Part shown: in pieces, positions 9,205-18,129 of the stretch
Position numbering within the stretch: the stretch's first letter is position 1
Layout of the letters: the number at the start of each line of letters is the position of its first letter
NCBI RefSeq assembly: GCF_009602705.1
Contig: NZ_VSWH01000001.1
Span: 3,782,001-3,846,000, forward strand
Direction: 5' to 3'
From: Chryseobacterium vaccae
Lineage (GTDB): Bacteria > Bacteroidota > Bacteroidia > Flavobacteriales > Weeksellaceae
DNA length: 64,000 bases
Position numbers and translations under genes: made by a program
The notes under the pieces: generated by a model
What the model was told of the DNA's origin: nothing
What the model saw: the letters and a program-made list of their open reading frames with translations, nothing else
Database searches by the model: none

Positions 9205-9349
9205 ATTTTCTTTTAAACTAATTTTTTAGTTGATTTTAATTTACAGATCCTGAAATGCCTTGTGACAGCATTTGATGCCATTAAAGCAGGTTTGTATTAA
9301 AATCAAAAGACTTCATTCATCCTATCATTAATTTCAATTTAAGATTAAA

Positions 9350-9625
9350 ATGAAATCAAAAATTATTTTGACGGCTTTGCTGTCAATATCCCTGTTTTCG
9401 TGTGCTCAGGAAACCCATAAAGTAAAACATAAAAAATCGATGAGTACTTCCGGAGAAAACCTGAAAAATGTAAAAGTAGTCAATGCTGAAGACCCTGTCT
9501 GCCATATGAAAACAGCCGAATTTTTAAAAGATACAACAGTCTATAAAAATAAAACGTACGGTTTTTGCAATACCTACTGTAAAGACGAGTTTAAGAAAAA
9601 TCCTCAGAAATATGTCCAGGAATAA
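9350..9625 (+). CDS. YHS-domain lipoprotein
   Basis: This is a 91-residue protein with a lipoprotein signal (LFSCAQ lipobox, Cys18) and one YHS domain at about residues 48-90: DPVCHMK, a strand pair, then YGFCNTYCKDEFKKNPQKY. YHS domains are short metal-binding modules found with copper and other heavy-metal transport proteins; the Cys residues of VCHM and FCNTYC are the likely ligands. The coding end overlaps the start of the SCO gene by 14 bases, so the two are translationally linked. Confidence 0.9.
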   Translation: MKSKIILTALLSISLFSCAQETHKVKHKKSMSTSGENLKNVKVVNAEDPVCHMKTAEFLKDTTVYKNKTYGFCNTYCKDEFKKNPQKYVQE

Positions 9626-10295
9626 AAAGACGGAAACCAAAGCTAAAACAAAAGTGATTATTCCTATCGCTGTAATGGCTTTACTTTTTATAGGAATAGG
9701 TGTCGGAATGGGATATTTTAAAAAGAATCTTTATACCGTAATGAAGGTTCCGGATTTTGAACTGACGGATCAAAATAATAAAAAGATCACCAATAAAGAT
9801 ATGCTTGGAAAAGTGTATCTGGTAGAGTTTTTCTTCAGCAAATGTCCTACAATTTGTCCGGTAATGAACCGGAATATGAGAGCTATTGAAGACGAGATCA
9901 ACAGTCCGGACTTTGGGATCATATCCATAAGCATTGATCCGGAAAACGATACGCCTGAAGCGTTAAAAAAACATGCTAAAAGTGTAGGCGCAAAATCTCC
10001 CGACTGGCATTTTCTAACCGGAGACCGGGATTATATCGGGAAGCTGGCAGATCAGTTCAATATTTATGTAGGTGATAAAGAAGATGAGAGCGAAAGCCTG
10101 AATCACAGTGGAATGATTGCCCTTGTAGATCAGGAAGGAAACATCAGATGCAGGTACAATAAAGACAATATGCCGATCCTGTATTATTCAGGACTGAATT
10201 ACGAAGATCTGGAAGGGAAAACTCCAAAGCTTAACGGAAAATACCACCCAGACCGCGAAATATTAATTGAGGATATTAAAAAACTGCTGAAGTAG
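9612..10295 (+). CDS. SCO1/SenC-family copper chaperone-like protein
   Basis: The protein is anchored by one N-terminal membrane segment (about residues 16-34) and has a thioredoxin-fold SCO domain facing the periplasm. The copper-binding motif is present as FFSKCPTICPVMN (Cys78, Cys82), and the third ligand is His165 in LNHSGMIALVD. SCO proteins deliver copper to the CuA site of cytochrome oxidase or act as thiol-disulfide reductases. The gene overlaps the YHS gene and lies upstream of an exported SOD and of MbnP/MbnH, which supports a copper/redox role. Length (227 residues) is normal. Confidence 0.93.
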   Translation: MSRNKKTETKAKTKVIIPIAVMALLFIGIGVGMGYFKKNLYTVMKVPDFELTDQNNKKITNKDMLGKVYLVEFFFSKCPTICPVMNRNMRAIEDEINSPDFGIISISIDPENDTPEALKKHAKSVGAKSPDWHFLTGDRDYIGKLADQFNIYVGDKEDESESLNHSGMIALVDQEGNIRCRYNKDNMPILYYSGLNYEDLEGKTPKLNGKYHPDREILIEDIKKLLK

Positions 10296-10360
10296 TAAGA
10301 CAGGAGGAAACGATAGGGAATTTTTGATAGGATTAATGATTTCTGATTAAGAAGACTAAT

Positions 10361-10396
10361 TAAAACTTCCTTCTTCCAGCCTCCATCTTCCTTTCT
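10361..10396 (+). repeat. Pyrimidine-rich dispersed motif, copy 1
   Basis: The stretch contains AACTTCCTTCTTCCAGCCTC followed by CATCTTCC. Related stretches occur at 29075-29100 and 40438-40473. All three lie in intergenic DNA next to a gene end. They look like copies of a short repeat; the function is unknown. Confidence 0.5.
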
Positions 10397-10437
10397 CAAA
10401 TAAAAAATAATTTGTTCAACCATAAAAACAAAACGTT

Positions 10438-11112
10438 ATGAAGATTTTGAAAATAGCGGCTTTAAGCGCAGTATTGGCTGCTCAGTTCGCTTTTGCCCAG
10501 TTTAAGCAGACCCCTTTGCCATATGCATACAACGCGCTGGAGGGAAATATTGATGCACAGACGATGGAGATCCATTATTCAAAACACGCAGCAGCTTATG
10601 TTGCTAACCTGAATAAAGCCATTGCAGGAACTCCACAGGAAAAACAGACTTTGTTTCAGATCATGTCGGGAGTTTCCAAACTTCCGCCTGCTGTAAGAAA
10701 TAATGCCGGAGGACACTACAACCACGAACTTTTCTGGACGGTTCTTACCCCTGAAAAAAATACGCAGCCTTCAGCTAAATTATTGAAAGCGATCAATGAA
10801 ACCTTTGGAAGCCTGGACGCTTTTAAAGAAAAAATGAGCAAGGCAGGAGCTGACCGTTTTGGTTCGGGATGGGCATGGCTTTCCGTTGATAAAAGCGGGA
10901 AACTATTCGTTTCTTCAACCCCTAACCAGGATAATCCCTTGATGGATGTTGTTGAGGAAAAAGGAACCCCAATCCTGGGAATTGATGTCTGGGAACACGC
11001 TTATTACCTGAAGTATCAGAACAAAAGAGCGGATTATCTTACTGCAATCTGGAACGTGCTGAACTGGAAAGAAGTGAGCAGAAGATATGATGAAGCCGTA
11101 AGCAAAAAATAA
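10438..11112 (+). CDS. Exported superoxide dismutase, Fe/Mn family (Mn-type signature)
   Basis: The enzyme converts superoxide to O2 and H2O2. It begins with a signal peptide (about residues 1-20, ending AQFAFA), so it acts outside the cytoplasm, unlike most Fe/Mn SODs. The metal ligands are all present: His46 (MEIHYSKH), His96 ([10 protein letters not shown]), Asp183 and His187 (DVWEHAYY). The stretch NQDNPLM puts a Gln where Mn-type enzymes have it, and NAGGH supplies the matching Gly, so Mn or cambialistic use is likely. The Cys mini-protein gene follows 3 bases after the stop, implying one transcript. Confidence 0.94.
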   Translation: MKILKIAALSAVLAAQFAFAQFKQTPLPYAYNALEGNIDAQTMEIHYSKHAAAYVANLNKAIAGTPQEKQTLFQIMSGVSKLPPAVRNNAGGHYNHELFWTVLTPEKNTQPSAKLLKAINETFGSLDAFKEKMSKAGADRFGSGWAWLSVDKSGKLFVSSTPNQDNPLMDVVEEKGTPILGIDVWEHAYYLKYQNKRADYLTAIWNVLNWKEVSRRYDEAVSKK

Positions 11113-11115
11113 TCA

Positions 11116-11484
11116 ATGAATTTAATTTGCAGCATATTCCTTACCCTTTACATGGTGTTCAGACCCCTGATCCCATTGGCGGAGTATGCTGTAAATTATG
11201 ATTATATCTCAAAAGTGTTGTGTATCAATAAAAGCAGGCCGGAAGTTCACTGTAACGGAAAATGTTACCTCACTAAAGAGCTTGCCAAAACAAACGATAC
11301 CGATTCTTCTCCTTTAAATAAAACCAAAACTTCAGGGCAGAAAATTCTCGATACTTATATTCCTTCCGGTATTACGGAAGTTATCACCACTGAAAAAATA
11401 CCTTTTTTCAACTTTAGCTTCATCTACGAAGAAGCCTATTCATTTCTGTTTCTGAAACACATTTTCAGACCACCGGTTTTTTAA
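11116..11484 (+). CDS. Small membrane-anchored protein with conserved CxGKCY motif (paralogue of 8842-9204)
   Basis: The function is unknown. The 122-residue protein has one N-terminal hydrophobic segment (residues 1-22), then EYAVNYDYI and Cys36, Cys46 and Cys50 at exactly the same positions as in the paralogue (LCINKSRPEVHCNGKCY), followed by KELAKT. One extra Cys lies at residue 5. The C-terminal half is variable except for the closing IFRPPVF. It starts 3 bases after the SOD stop, so it is probably co-expressed with it. The Cys pattern could bind metal or form a disulfide. Confidence 0.85.
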   Translation: MNLICSIFLTLYMVFRPLIPLAEYAVNYDYISKVLCINKSRPEVHCNGKCYLTKELAKTNDTDSSPLNKTKTSGQKILDTYIPSGITEVITTEKIPFFNFSFIYEEAYSFLFLKHIFRPPVF

Positions 11485-11683
11485 GTTTTTATTTATTTTT
11501 ATTCGAAAGACTAACAGCAAAAATCACAGAATTTTTTATTTCAAAAGTTTAATTGCTCTTATTTCATCACTTAAAATAGCATAAGTGTTAAAATATCTTT
11601 TGTCTTTTGTCAATCAAAAAAACTGAATGTTTTCGCACATTCAGCACTACTTTTATTTCAAAAATTCAACTTAAAAAATCAAA

Positions 11684-12511
11684 ATGAAAATCTATAAATT
11701 TTTATCATTATTCTTTGTAGCCTTTACGCTGGCTGCTTTTACATCGTGTCAAAATCGGGATGACGAGGATCCTCAGGATTCTTTAGCAGGAAATATTCAG
11801 GTAAAATTTGAAAACGGGTTTAATAATCTGGGAAATATTGTGCTGGATCAAACGGTACAGACTTCTGCAGCAGGGCAGAAACATAAATTTTCAACATTGA
11901 AATATATCATCAGTAATATCAGTCTGATCGATGAAAATGGAAATGAATTCAAATACAACGAAAATAATCCGGACAAAGGGGCTTTCATTATCGATCAGGC
12001 AGATGCCAAAGCAGGAGTGATCTATCTGGATCTGAACGGTATTCCTAAAAATAATTATAAGAAAATAAAATTCGGACTTGGGCTCAGTCAGAAAGCTTAT
12101 CTGCTGGGGCAGGACGGGCAGGCAGAATTCTGGAATAGGGCTAAACAGAAAGGAATGTCGTGGTCCTGGGCTGCCGGGTATGTGTTCGTAAAGCTGGAAG
12201 GGAAATATGGAAATGCATCGGCAGATAAAGAATTTATGAACCACACCGGAAATATGGGAAATGTAGCGGCTAACAATACGCCTGATCTTTACCGGGAAAT
12301 TACGTTGAACCTTCCCGTTACGGCCAGGGTGACCAACCAGATCAAGCCATCTATCCATGTTCTGGCTGATCTTAACCAGTTTCTGAGCGGAACCAAAAAC
12401 CTGACATTGACTACAGACAATGATATGGCGATGGGTTCAAACCAACATTTGGTAGACGTAACGGATAATCTCACGAAAATATTTAAAGTAGACCATGTTC
12501 ACAATGATTAA
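11684..12511 (+). CDS. mbnP: MbnP-family copper-binding lipoprotein
   Basis: The N terminus is a lipoprotein signal with lipobox FTSC (Cys22). The mature protein has the MbnP-type beta-sandwich layout: VKFENGFNNLGNIVLDQ near residue 40, LKYIISNISLID near residue 70, and the diagnostic GMSWSWAAGYVFVKLEGKY at about residues 158-176. In characterised MbnP proteins a Trp is oxidised to kynurenine by the partner MbnH, creating a copper site; the Trp pair here is a candidate. The mbnH gene overlaps its 3' end by up to 17 bases, so the two are co-expressed. No methanobactin genes are seen. Confidence 0.88.
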   Translation: MKIYKFLSLFFVAFTLAAFTSCQNRDDEDPQDSLAGNIQVKFENGFNNLGNIVLDQTVQTSAAGQKHKFSTLKYIISNISLIDENGNEFKYNENNPDKGAFIIDQADAKAGVIYLDLNGIPKNNYKKIKFGLGLSQKAYLLGQDGQAEFWNRAKQKGMSWSWAAGYVFVKLEGKYGNASADKEFMNHTGNMGNVAANNTPDLYREITLNLPVTARVTNQIKPSIHVLADLNQFLSGTKNLTLTTDNDMAMGSNQHLVDVTDNLTKIFKVDHVHND

Positions 12512-13550
12512 TATACTACCAAGAATAGTGTTGCTCCTAGCTGCTCTGATGAGTTTTACAGCCTGTTCAGAGGAGGTGATACAGCCATTGGACAAAGACG
12601 AAGTTTATCCGTTGCAGTTTCCTTCTTATTTTCCTGATATGACTTTTGATAAGACTTCCAATCCGGTTACTAAAAATGGTGTTGAGCTAGGCCGGAAATT
12701 ATTTTATGAAGGCAAACTTTCCCGGAATAATACCATTTCATGCGGGTTCTGCCATATTCAGGAAAATGCTTTTACCCACCACGGACATAATGTAAGCCAT
12801 GGCGTAGACGACAGAATAGGAATCCGGAATGCACCACCCATCCAGAATATGATATTCCTGAAAAGGTATATGTGGGATGGAGTGATCCATAATCTGAATG
12901 AACAGCCCATTATTCCGATTACAGATGTGAATGAAATGGACAGCTCGATGCCGGAAGCCATTACAAAACTGAAAGAAGATCCGAAATATAAAAAACTTTT
13001 TGCTGCTGCCTACGGAGATGAAAATATTACAGGAGAACGGGTACTGAAAGCATTATCTCAGTTTATGGCAAGCCTGATCTCAGCAGAATCAAAATATGAC
13101 AGTTTCAGACAGGGAAAAGTAAAGTTGACTACAGAAGAATCCCAGGGAATGACTCTCTTCCAGCAGAAATGTGCTTCCTGCCACAGCGGAGAACTATTTA
13201 CAGATGAAAGTTTCAGAAATACGGGTATGTATTATAATTCGCAGTTTAAAGATCCTGGGCGTTACCGGGTAACCCTCGACCAGAACGACTGGATGAAATT
13301 CCGAGTGCCAAGTCTTAGAAATGTAGAATATACAGCACCTTATATGCATGACGGAAGGTTCTATACACTGGAAGCCGTTCTTAATTTTTATTCGGACGGA
13401 GTAGAAGACAATCCTAATCTGGATCCGGAGCTAAAACAGAACGGTCATATTGGAATAGCTATGAATAGTCAGGAAAAGCAGTTTATTGTTGCTTTTCTGA
13501 AAACGCTTTCCGATAAAAACTTTATTTCTAACCCCAAATTTTCTGAATAA
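12495..13550 (+). CDS. mbnH: MbnH-like di-haem cytochrome c peroxidase-family enzyme
   Basis: This 351-residue periplasmic lipoprotein (lipobox FTAC, Cys24) has the two c-haem motifs of the MauG/CcpA family, CGFCH (about residue 86) and CASCH (about residue 228), and a downstream YMHDGRFYTLEAV stretch typical of the second haem domain. In the family, MbnH uses a bis-Fe(IV)-type state to modify a Trp of its partner MbnP. Its adjacency to, and overlap with, mbnP supports this. ATG 12495 and ATG 12504 are both possible starts; both keep the lipoprotein signal. Confidence 0.9.
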   Translation: MFTMINILPRIVLLLAALMSFTACSEEVIQPLDKDEVYPLQFPSYFPDMTFDKTSNPVTKNGVELGRKLFYEGKLSRNNTISCGFCHIQENAFTHHGHNVSHGVDDRIGIRNAPPIQNMIFLKRYMWDGVIHNLNEQPIIPITDVNEMDSSMPEAITKLKEDPKYKKLFAAAYGDENITGERVLKALSQFMASLISAESKYDSFRQGKVKLTTEESQGMTLFQQKCASCHSGELFTDESFRNTGMYYNSQFKDPGRYRVTLDQNDWMKFRVPSLRNVEYTAPYMHDGRFYTLEAVLNFYSDGVEDNPNLDPELKQNGHIGIAMNSQEKQFIVAFLKTLSDKNFISNPKFSE

Positions 13551-14500
13551 TGAACACGAAAACAATAATGGTAATGACAGGAATGGTTGTATCTGTTGGA
13601 TTTCAGGCTAAAACTGTTAACGATAGCATGGAGGTTTCCAATAATGCTAATAGAATAATACTGCTTGATGACTGCGATGCCTGCGGTTGTGCGGCCGGAA
13701 ATGGCTCTTCAGGTTTTGAATCGTTGCTGAATCCTCAGTTTATCGGGATTAAATATTTTGCCCAGCATTATAAGGCAAAAGAAAATTTGTTTGTGAAAGA
13801 TCTTACACAGGATCAGTATTTCAATACGCTTCAGCTTTGGGGAAAAATTCCTCTGACAAAAAAACTGAGTGTTTATGCCAGTCTGCCATTCCATTTTCAC
13901 GGAAAGAAAACAATGCAGGGAGACATCCGTATCAATGGAATAGGAGATCTGAACCTGATGGGAATTTATCAGATCGTTAATTCAAAGGAGAATGTCCATC
14001 AGCTTAATGGAGGTCTGGGAATAAAAGTTCCTTTAGGTAAATTTGACGAAAAAGGGATGTCCGGAGTTAATCCGAGTTTTCAGCTGGGAACAGGGAGCTG
14101 GGATTATCAGGCTGCATTGAATTATAAATTCCAGAGAAATAAGCTGGCAGTTCTGATTAATACGGATTATACCATCAAAACGGAAAATAAAAAGCATTAT
14201 CAGTTCGGAAACCAATGGAATTATGCCGCAACAGGATTTTATCAGGTTGCAGGGAACGAGAAAACCATCTTATCTGCCAAGGCTGGATTTCAGGGTGAAG
14301 TATATGATACCAACCGACAGTACGGAGAAGCATTACCCCGCACGTCAGGAAGCGCTTTGTATGGGAAGCTGGGCTTTGAAGCATCTTATAAAAAGTTTAG
14401 TCTCGGGAGTGAGATTATGCTGCCTGCTTACACCAACCTGGCAGGAGGAGATATTGAGGCAAAATCCCGTTTCAGTATTTTTCTGAATATCGGGATTTGA
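13550..14500 (+). CDS. Putative outer-membrane beta-barrel with N-terminal DCDACGC motif
   Basis: The start ATG overlaps the MbnH stop by 1 base, so it is the third gene of the mbnP-mbnH unit. After a hydrophobic signal-like N terminus, the mature protein begins with LLDDCDACGCAAGNG (Cys42, Cys45, Cys47), a compact Cys cluster that could bind copper or form disulfides. The rest has alternating strands rich in aromatic residues and glycine, ending FSIFLNIGI with a terminal hydrophobic strand, as in transporter-type outer-membrane barrels. I recognise no specific family; co-location suggests a port or partner for MbnP/MbnH copper handling. Confidence 0.75.
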   Translation: MNTKTIMVMTGMVVSVGFQAKTVNDSMEVSNNANRIILLDDCDACGCAAGNGSSGFESLLNPQFIGIKYFAQHYKAKENLFVKDLTQDQYFNTLQLWGKIPLTKKLSVYASLPFHFHGKKTMQGDIRINGIGDLNLMGIYQIVNSKENVHQLNGGLGIKVPLGKFDEKGMSGVNPSFQLGTGSWDYQAALNYKFQRNKLAVLINTDYTIKTENKKHYQFGNQWNYAATGFYQVAGNEKTILSAKAGFQGEVYDTNRQYGEALPRTSGSALYGKLGFEASYKKFSLGSEIMLPAYTNLAGGDIEAKSRFSIFLNIGI

Positions 14501-14538
14501 TGAACAGTTGATCGCTTGGGAAGAGGTGTTTTTAAGTG

Positions 14539-14578
14539 AAACCCTACAGATATTTTTTTATCTGTAGGGTTTATCTTT
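14539..14578 (+). terminator. Rho-independent terminator after the mbnPH-barrel genes
   Basis: A 14-bp perfect stem pairs AAACCCTACAGATA (14539-14552) with TATCTGTAGGGTTT (14559-14572). T-rich sequence follows on the plus strand. It separates the mbnPH unit from the B12 locus. Confidence 0.85.
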
Positions 14579-14642
14579 TGCTGGCAACAGGTTATTGTTA
14601 AATGTTTTTATCCCATTGAAAATCATTTTGTTATTTCATGTT

Positions 14643-14671
14643 TTGAATGTGTTAATAATTGTTTATCTTTG
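14643..14671 (+). promoter_or_regulatory. Promoter of the B12 uptake operon
   Basis: TTG (14643-14645), an 18-base spacer and TATCTTTG (14664-14671) match the Bacteroidota TTG/TAnnTTTG promoter. Transcription would begin just as the riboswitch sequence starts. Confidence 0.7.
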
Positions 14672-14890
14672 CCGGAATCTGGTGAGCCGTAAAAAGCGCT
14701 TAAAAGGGAATCCGGTGAAAATCCGGGACAGACCCGCTGCTGTAAGCTCCACACCAAAGTTTTTGAATAATATATCCACTGTTTTTTAATGGGAAGGATT
14801 TCAGAAACGGAGTAAGTCAGAAGACCTGCCAGATGATGAACGTTTGACGCTTTCGTGGAATAAAGCTTAGGACTACAATGATTCTGTGCA
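14672..14890 (+). ncRNA. Cobalamin riboswitch and expression platform
   Basis: The conserved core is easy to see: GGTGAGCC, then AAAAGGGAATCCGGTGAAAA with TCCGGGACAGACCCGCTGCTGTAA, a CCACTG...TGGGAAGG peripheral stem, and the B12-box end AGTCAGAAGACCTGCC at about 14815-14830. These are landmarks of the AdoCbl-class aptamer. It lies directly upstream of a BtuB-like receptor gene, so uptake genes should be shut off when cobalamin is plentiful. The stretch 14831-14956 would hold the expression platform; I could not settle whether it acts on transcription or translation. Confidence 0.93.
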
Positions 14891-14956
14891 GTGAATGCTG
14901 TGCTTTGTCGTTGCTTTCTTATATCCATTAGCGTCATCATTATTCTAAATGAGCTA

Positions 14957-16987
14957 ATGGTGACAAAACTTATTGCTTCTCTGATTCAAAAGGGAGCTAT
15001 CACAATTTTTGTGGCAGCCTCTCATCTTGTATTCTCACAGTCTAAGGACAGCATCTGGGAGAAAACGATTCTTCCTATTCAGATTTATAAAAAAGATTTT
15101 AAAGAAATTCTTCCGGCACAGATTCTTTCGGGGGAACAACTGGAAAGACTTAACAGTCAGTCGGTGGCAGATGCCCTTCGGTATTTTTCCGGTGTTCAGA
15201 TCAAAGATTACGGTGGAATGGGAGGTCTGAAAACGGTGAATATCCGGAGTATGGGAAGCCAGCATGTCGGCGTTTTTTATGATGGAATTCAACTCGGAAA
15301 CGCACAGAACGGAGTGGTGGACCTCGGAAAATTTTCCCTTGATGATATAGAGTCAATTTCTTTATATAACGGCCAGAAAAGTGAAATTTTTCAGCCGGCA
15401 AAGGATTTCGGATCTTCGGGATCTATTTATCTACAACCTAAAATACCTGTATTTAAAGGAAATCAAAAAACGAACGTAACGTTTAGATTGAAATTAGGGT
15501 CTATCAGTCTCTTTAATCCTTCATTCCGTTTAGAACAGAAGATTTCAGATCGGGTTTCCGCAAGTTTCAGTTCAGAATTTGTTCAGAGCAAAGGATTGTA
15601 CAAGTATAAATACGAAAAGAAAAATGCTGATGGTTCTGTTGCCAATGATACCATTGCCAGAAGATATGATTCTTACATCCGGGCCAAACGTTTTGAAACC
15701 GGTTTTAACGGAACCCTTAATGACGGAAGCTGGAGTGTACGGGGTTACGGATATATTTCAGACCGTGGAATTCCTACAGCTATTGTGAATAATGATTTCG
15801 GTCCCAAAGGGCAGCAGATGCTGGATGAAAACTATTTTATTCAGGCCAATTTCAGAAAAAAACTGTTCCCAAAATTTGAGACTCAGGTGAAAGCCAAATT
15901 TGCTTACGATTATTCCAGATTTCTGGATACAGTTAATGTATCAACAACAGCACTTCGTATCGATAATACCTATACTCAGAGGGAATTCTATCTTTCTTCA
16001 TCTAATATCTATTCCATTACTAAAGACTGGGATGTAAGCGCAGGTTTTGATTTTCAGTACAATAATCTGGATGCCAGTCTCAGGGATTTTTCATTTCCTA
16101 CCCGATATACTTCATTACTGGCCTTTGCTACAACCTATCAGTGGAGAAGGTTTAAATTTCTGGGAAGTGTACTCGGAACCTTTGTACATGAAAATGTAGA
16201 AAAAAATGCAAAATCTCCCGATAAAACGGAATGGACCCCTTCTGCATTTCTGAGCTATCAGCCCTTTGATTCAAAAGACTTTACCGTAAGGGCATTTTAT
16301 AAAAGGATTTTCAGGATGCCTACTTTCAATGATCTTTATTACACCATGATCGGAAATGTCATGCTTAAACCTGAATTTACCAGACAGTATGATGTTGGTT
16401 TTACTTATCAGAAACTGTATGACCATGAGTTTTTTAAAGGAATTTATGTGAAGGCAGACGGATATTATAATGAAGTGGAAAATAAGATCATCGCAGTTCC
16501 TACTACCAATCTGTTCAGGTGGATGATGACGAATCTCGGAGAAGTAAGAATCCTGGGGGCGGATGTCAATATCCAGGCTGAATTCGATATCAATAAAGTG
16601 AAACTGAAACCTCTGCTAAGCTATACTTATCAAAGAGCCGGGGATTATACCGATAAAAAAGAAGACTATTACGGAGATCAGATTTCTTACGTACCATGGC
16701 ATGCCCTAACTTTTACCATGATGGCAGATTATAAAGACTGGAGTTTCAATTACAGTTTTATGTATACCGGAGAACGTTACGATGCTCAGCTGAATAACAT
16801 CCGGGCCAATTATCTGCAGCCGTGGTATACCCATGATCTTTCTGTTCAGAAAAAATTCAACTGGCATTCCCATCAGGTCAAAGCCGGTTTCGAAGTCAAC
16901 AACGTCCTCAATCAATATTATGACGTGGTAAGGAATTATCCTATGCCCGGAAGAAATTTTAAACTCATTGTAAGTTTTACATTATGA
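14957..16987 (+). CDS. btuB: TonB-dependent vitamin B12 receptor, BtuB-like
   Basis: The frame is open from 14891, but ATG 14957 is the better start. It gives a clean signal peptide (MVTKLIASLIQK to VFSQS) and lies beyond the riboswitch. The mature protein has a plug domain (LNSQSVADALRYFSGVQIKDYGG; GGLKTVNIRSMGSQHVGVFYDG) and a 22-strand-type barrel ending in LIVSFTL with the terminal aromatic/hydrophobic residue. It should move cobalamin across the outer membrane with TonB energy. The assignment to B12 rests on the riboswitch and on the surface-protein neighbours. The next gene overlaps the stop by 4 bases. Confidence 0.93.
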   Translation: MVTKLIASLIQKGAITIFVAASHLVFSQSKDSIWEKTILPIQIYKKDFKEILPAQILSGEQLERLNSQSVADALRYFSGVQIKDYGGMGGLKTVNIRSMGSQHVGVFYDGIQLGNAQNGVVDLGKFSLDDIESISLYNGQKSEIFQPAKDFGSSGSIYLQPKIPVFKGNQKTNVTFRLKLGSISLFNPSFRLEQKISDRVSASFSSEFVQSKGLYKYKYEKKNADGSVANDTIARRYDSYIRAKRFETGFNGTLNDGSWSVRGYGYISDRGIPTAIVNNDFGPKGQQMLDENYFIQANFRKKLFPKFETQVKAKFAYDYSRFLDTVNVSTTALRIDNTYTQREFYLSSSNIYSITKDWDVSAGFDFQYNNLDASLRDFSFPTRYTSLLAFATTYQWRRFKFLGSVLGTFVHENVEKNAKSPDKTEWTPSAFLSYQPFDSKDFTVRAFYKRIFRMPTFNDLYYTMIGNVMLKPEFTRQYDVGFTYQKLYDHEFFKGIYVKADGYYNEVENKIIAVPTTNLFRWMMTNLGEVRILGADVNIQAEFDINKVKLKPLLSYTYQRAGDYTDKKEDYYGDQISYVPWHALTFTMMADYKDWSFNYSFMYTGERYDAQLNNIRANYLQPWYTHDLSVQKKFNWHSHQVKAGFEVNNVLNQYYDVVRNYPMPGRNFKLIVSFTL

Positions 16988-18117
16988 AAAAACTAAACTT
17001 TTGCCTTCTGGCTTTTTCCATGCTCTGTTTGTTCTCATGCCGGACGGATGATTATGTTATCCCCTCGGAAAAAGAAGAGGTAGGTGCCGGAGAAGATACA
17101 CCCATCAAAGGTTTTTATCTTCTGAACGAAGGAAACATGGGGAGTAACAAGTGTACCCTTGATTATTATGATTATGCCAGTGGAACGTATCAACGGAATA
17201 TCTATGGAGAGATCAACCCGAATGTGGTTAAAGAGCTTGGTGATGTAGGAAATGATATTATGATCTACGGAAGTAAAATGTATGTAGTGGTGAATGTTTC
17301 CAACAAAATTGAAGTGCTGGATGCCAAGACGGCTAAACGTATCAAAACGATACAGCTGCAGAACTGCCGGTATATGAAATTCAAAGGAGGAAAAGTGTAT
17401 GCCAGCAGTTATGCCGGTCCTGTTGAATTAAACCCGAATTCGCCACCAGGGAAAGTGGTGGAAATTGATACGGCTTCCCTGGCCATTGAAAGGCAGGTAG
17501 TGGTAGGTTATCAGCCTGAAGAAATGGAAATCATTGGAGATAAACTTTATGTAGCCAATTCCGGAGGCTATATGTTCCCGAATTATGACAAAACAGTTTC
17601 TGTGATTGATCTTAACAGTTTTACAGAGACCAAAAAAATTGATGTAGCCATTAACCTTCACCGCATTAGAAAAGATAATTACGGAGATCTTTATGTGAGT
17701 TCCAGAGGTGATTATTACAACATACCATCCAGCCTGTTTCTCGTGGATGCTGCTACCGGAGCGGTTAAAAAAGACTTTCATGTTGCCGTAAGCGGAATGA
17801 CGATTGTGAATGACAAACTGTATTACTATGGCAATGAATTCAATTACAATACCCATAGTTATGTTAAAACTTTTGGGATCATTGATGTAAAAACAGAGCA
17901 GGTAATCGCAACTAAAATCATAGACCAGCAGTACGCCGACGAGATCAAAGCACCTTATGGTATTGCGGTTAATCCTTATACTGAAGACATCTACCTTACC
18001 GATGCCCGGAATTATGTAACCACGGGATATGTATACTGTTTTGATAAAAGCGGAAAATTCAAATGGAAAACCGAAGGCGGAAATATTCCTGCCCATTTTG
18101 CTTTTTTATACAAATAA
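16984..18117 (+). CDS. BtuG-like surface beta-propeller lipoprotein (YncE/DUF5074-type)
   Basis: The N terminus is a lipoprotein signal with lipobox FSC (Cys19). The rest is made of propeller-blade repeats such as NKIEVLDAKTAKRIKTIQL, KVVEIDTASLAIERQVVV and KTVSVIDLNSFTETKKIDV. In Bacteroides, BtuG is a seven-bladed propeller lipoprotein that sits on BtuB and binds cobalamin with extreme affinity. This gene has the same fold type and location, overlapping the BtuB-like gene (ATGA), so the same job is likely. B12-contact residues were not traced. Confidence 0.85.
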   Translation: MKKLNFCLLAFSMLCLFSCRTDDYVIPSEKEEVGAGEDTPIKGFYLLNEGNMGSNKCTLDYYDYASGTYQRNIYGEINPNVVKELGDVGNDIMIYGSKMYVVVNVSNKIEVLDAKTAKRIKTIQLQNCRYMKFKGGKVYASSYAGPVELNPNSPPGKVVEIDTASLAIERQVVVGYQPEEMEIIGDKLYVANSGGYMFPNYDKTVSVIDLNSFTETKKIDVAINLHRIRKDNYGDLYVSSRGDYYNIPSSLFLVDAATGAVKKDFHVAVSGMTIVNDKLYYYGNEFNYNTHSYVKTFGIIDVKTEQVIATKIIDQQYADEIKAPYGIAVNPYTEDIYLTDARNYVTTGYVYCFDKSGKFKWKTEGGNIPAHFAFLYK

Positions 18118-18129
18118 TTAAATGAAAAA

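Noticed and set aside
11684..13550. Methanobactin biosynthesis locus
   Set aside because: MbnP and MbnH are present, but no precursor peptide, MbnB or MbnC was found nearby.
14595..14789. 64-residue frame upstream of btuB
   Set aside because: It runs across the promoter and the cobalamin riboswitch, so it is not a gene.
14891..14956. Longer N terminus of the BtuB-like receptor from ATG 14891
   Set aside because: It would add 22 residues ahead of a good signal peptide and lies in the riboswitch expression platform.
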